The translations under genes and the position numbers were made by a program. 7,496 bases of DNA. Origin: Deltaproteobacteria bacterium (GTDB lineage Bacteria; Desulfobacterota; Binatia; Binatales; Binataceae). The first letter of the stretch is position 1. Each line of letters opens with the position of its first letter. This document shows, piece after piece, positions 5,998 through 7,496 of this stretch. The notes beneath the pieces are model-generated. The model saw only the letters and a program-made list of their open reading frames with translations. It searched no databases and was not told the DNA's origin. The DNA lies in assembly GCA_003161515.1 (NCBI GenBank), contig PMOH01000090.1, forward strand, positions 1-7,496, read 5' to 3'.

Positions 5998-7496
5998 ATG
6001 TCTTCAGCTTCAGCGCCGGGCGATTTCGCCGCTACGCAACATCAATCGAGTGAGGAACCGCGCCTCATCTATTACGGGGTATGCTTCCTCCTCGCCGCTA
6101 CGTTTCTGTTCTTCACGCGCCTCGGTGCGCGAGCGCTGTGGTCCTCGGAATTCAGATGGGCCGAAATCGCGCGCGAGATGATCGTCACGCACAACTACTT
6201 CTGGCCGACGATCAACGGACACGTCTATTACGACAAGCCGCTCGGCTCGTACTGGCTGGTAATTTTTTCGACACCGTTCACAGGAGGCCTCAACGAAGCT
6301 GCCACCCGCCTGCCCAGCGCTATCGCGGGACTCCTCGCGGTCTGCCTGCTCATCTGTCTTGTGCGACGCCTCTACGATGCTCGCACCGGGTTGCTAAGCG
6401 GAGTCATCCTGGCGACGAGCTTCAGCTTCGTATTCTTTTCGCGCGACGCGAGCGCCGACATCGAAACGATCGCCGGCGAACTCGCGGCGCTGCTGCTGTT
6501 CAATTACAACGAGGAAGTGCGGGGTGGCGGCGGCGGAATCTGGGTCGTCACCTTGTGGCTGATCATGGCCGCTACCTCGCTCACCAAAGGCCTGCTCGGA
6601 TTTGCACTGCCGCTGCTGATGATCGGCGCCTACGCATGCCTGCGCGACGGCTGGGCGCAATTGTTTCAGGAACTTTCCCGCGGCTCACTCGCTGATCGGA
6701 TACGACGGCTCATCGATCGCAACCGATGGTTCTTCAACTGGTACACCGTCGTTGGCATTGCTATCGGCGGCTTCGTGTACTATCTGCCGTTCGAAATCTC
6801 GGCGCGCATGATGGGCACGCAAAAGGGCCTCGCGATGGTCTATCGCGAGAACGTCGTGCGATTTTTCCATCCGTTCGACCATCGCGGCCCCATCTATTTA
6901 TACATCTACGTCATTTTCGGCCTGATGGCGCCATGGTCCGCGCTATTGCCCGCCGCCTTGGTCGAAACGCACAGCTTGCGGCACGACAATGCCGAGCCGG
7001 CGCGCAGTGATCGATTCGCGTTGGTATATTTCTGGGCGACGTTCATATTTTTCACGCTCTCCGGGTCGCGCCGCAGCTACTACATCCTGCCGATTCTGCC
7101 CGCCGCTGCGATACTGGTCGCACGAACGCTCGCGTATCCCGGCGAACTACGCTCGACCTTCGCCCGCCGCCTGCTGATCGCCGGCTACGCGATCGTCGCA
7201 ATCGCCGCAGTCGGCGGCATCGTCCTGTTGATTCCAGCCTGGGCGATTTTGCCGAGCCCTTACGACGCTCTGCCTGACCTGCCCGCGAAATCCGCCTTCA
7301 TCGCATTCTGGATTGTCTCGGTGGGCGCGGTCATCTACGCGATTCGCAGATTCAGTCCGTATCGCGTCGCAATTTCGATGGCCGCAATTGCCTACCTTGT
7401 GATGGCCTACATATATATCTTCGCGATGCCCGCCGCGGAGGCGTATCGCGGCGAAAAGCCGTTCGGATACGCGGTGCTGAACAAGATTGGCGGTTC
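5998..7496 (+). CDS. PMT/ArnT-type (GT-C fold) membrane glycosyltransferase, 3' end cut by the window
   Basis: The frame is open from the ATG at 5998 to the window end: 499 residues with no stop. It is the dolichyl-phosphate-mannose-protein mannosyltransferase/ArnT type, which moves a sugar from a polyprenyl-phosphate donor to lipid A, another lipid or protein on the outer face of the inner membrane. After the first helix (about 22-41) comes ALWSSEFRWAEIAREM (46-61), matching the ArnT 'DE-x-RYAEI-x-REM' loop. YYDKPLGSYW (77-86) matches 'EKP-x-x-x-YW', and RLPSAIAGLLAV (104-115) follows. SRDASAD (148-154), SLTKGLLG (194-201) and SGSRRSYYILPILPA (355-369) are also typical. Roughly ten hydrophobic spans are visible. 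The first-loop Asp of the usual Asp-Glu pair is Ser50 here, while Glu51 is kept. About 50-100 residues are probably missing. No in-frame alternative start exists in the upstream intergenic DNA, so this ATG is firm. Donor and acceptor are unknown. Confidence 0.88.
   Translation, partial: MSSASAPGDFAATQHQSSEEPRLIYYGVCFLLAATFLFFTRLGARALWSSEFRWAEIAREMIVTHNYFWPTINGHVYYDKPLGSYWLVIFSTPFTGGLNEAATRLPSAIAGLLAVCLLICLVRRLYDARTGLLSGVILATSFSFVFFSRDASADIETIAGELAALLLFNYNEEVRGGGGGIWVVTLWLIMAATSLTKGLLGFALPLLMIGAYACLRDGWAQLFQELSRGSLADRIRRLIDRNRWFFNWYTVVGIAIGGFVYYLPFEISARMMGTQKGLAMVYRENVVRFFHPFDHRGPIYLYIYVIFGLMAPWSALLPAALVETHSLRHDNAEPARSDRFALVYFWATFIFFTLSGSRRSYYILPILPAAAILVARTLAYPGELRSTFARRLLIAGYAIVAIAAVGGIVLLIPAWAILPSPYDALPDLPAKSAFIAFWIVSVGAVIYAIRRFSPYRVAISMAAIAYLVMAYIYIFAMPAAEAYRGEKPFGYAVLNKIGG

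Noticed and set aside
6081..6695. A 204-codon plus-strand frame within the glycosyltransferase region
   Set aside because: Arg-rich shadow frame; the frame from 5998 encodes clear transmembrane spans and ArnT-like motifs across the same DNA.
7409..7418. A short ATATATAT run that could suggest a promoter or repeat
   Set aside because: It lies inside the glycosyltransferase frame and simply encodes Tyr-Ile-Tyr-Ile within a membrane span.
1..7496. Mobile elements, CRISPR arrays, tRNA or rRNA genes
   Set aside because: No transposase or integrase motifs, no spaced direct repeats, no tRNA-like cloverleaf and no rRNA-like sequence was seen. Nearly every base is covered by recognisable protein genes.

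Overview
This 7.5 kb window is a densely coding, GC-rich (about 60% by eye) bacterial chromosome segment. It holds six protein genes, two of them cut by the window edges. The gene content (a CaiB/BaiF CoA-transferase, a YyaL-type thioredoxin-domain protein, a PMT/ArnT-type glycosyltransferase) and the strong C/G bias at third codon positions fit a free-living soil or sediment bacterium. A deltaproteobacterial or Binatia-like lineage is my best guess, but the sequence cannot settle it. I see no rRNA, tRNA, CRISPR array, transposase or phage gene.

Layout: (1) 2-1081 (+) is the 3' part of a class III CoA-transferase. It is followed 3 nt later by 1085-1648 (+), a small two-helix membrane protein of bacterial PH-domain type. 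(2) Convergent to these is a minus-strand run read from 5895 down to 1665. It comprises a YyaL/DUF255 thioredoxin-fold plus alpha/alpha-barrel protein, an endonuclease/exonuclease/phosphatase (EEP) family protein 9 nt downstream, and after a 73-bp gap a DUF2961 protein of glycoside hydrolase family GH172. The GH172 gene has a perfect AAGGAGG ribosome-binding site and possibly its own promoter. (3) Divergent from the run is a large multi-membrane-span glycosyltransferase (5998 to beyond 7496, +). It has no stop codon inside the window, so it is easily missed.

The 102-bp region between the divergent genes contains a plausible sigma70-type promoter for the minus-strand operon (ATGACA, 17-nt spacer, TAGGAT) and a TACAAT box exactly 7 nt ahead of the glycosyltransferase ATG. 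Both imply leaderless or nearly leaderless transcripts.

No clear new multi-gene system is visible. The item most worth a second look is the GH172 enzyme. It appears cytosolic, has no sugar transporter beside it, and sits behind a YyaL protein and an EEP-family protein. The functional link between these three is unknown and may be only positional.
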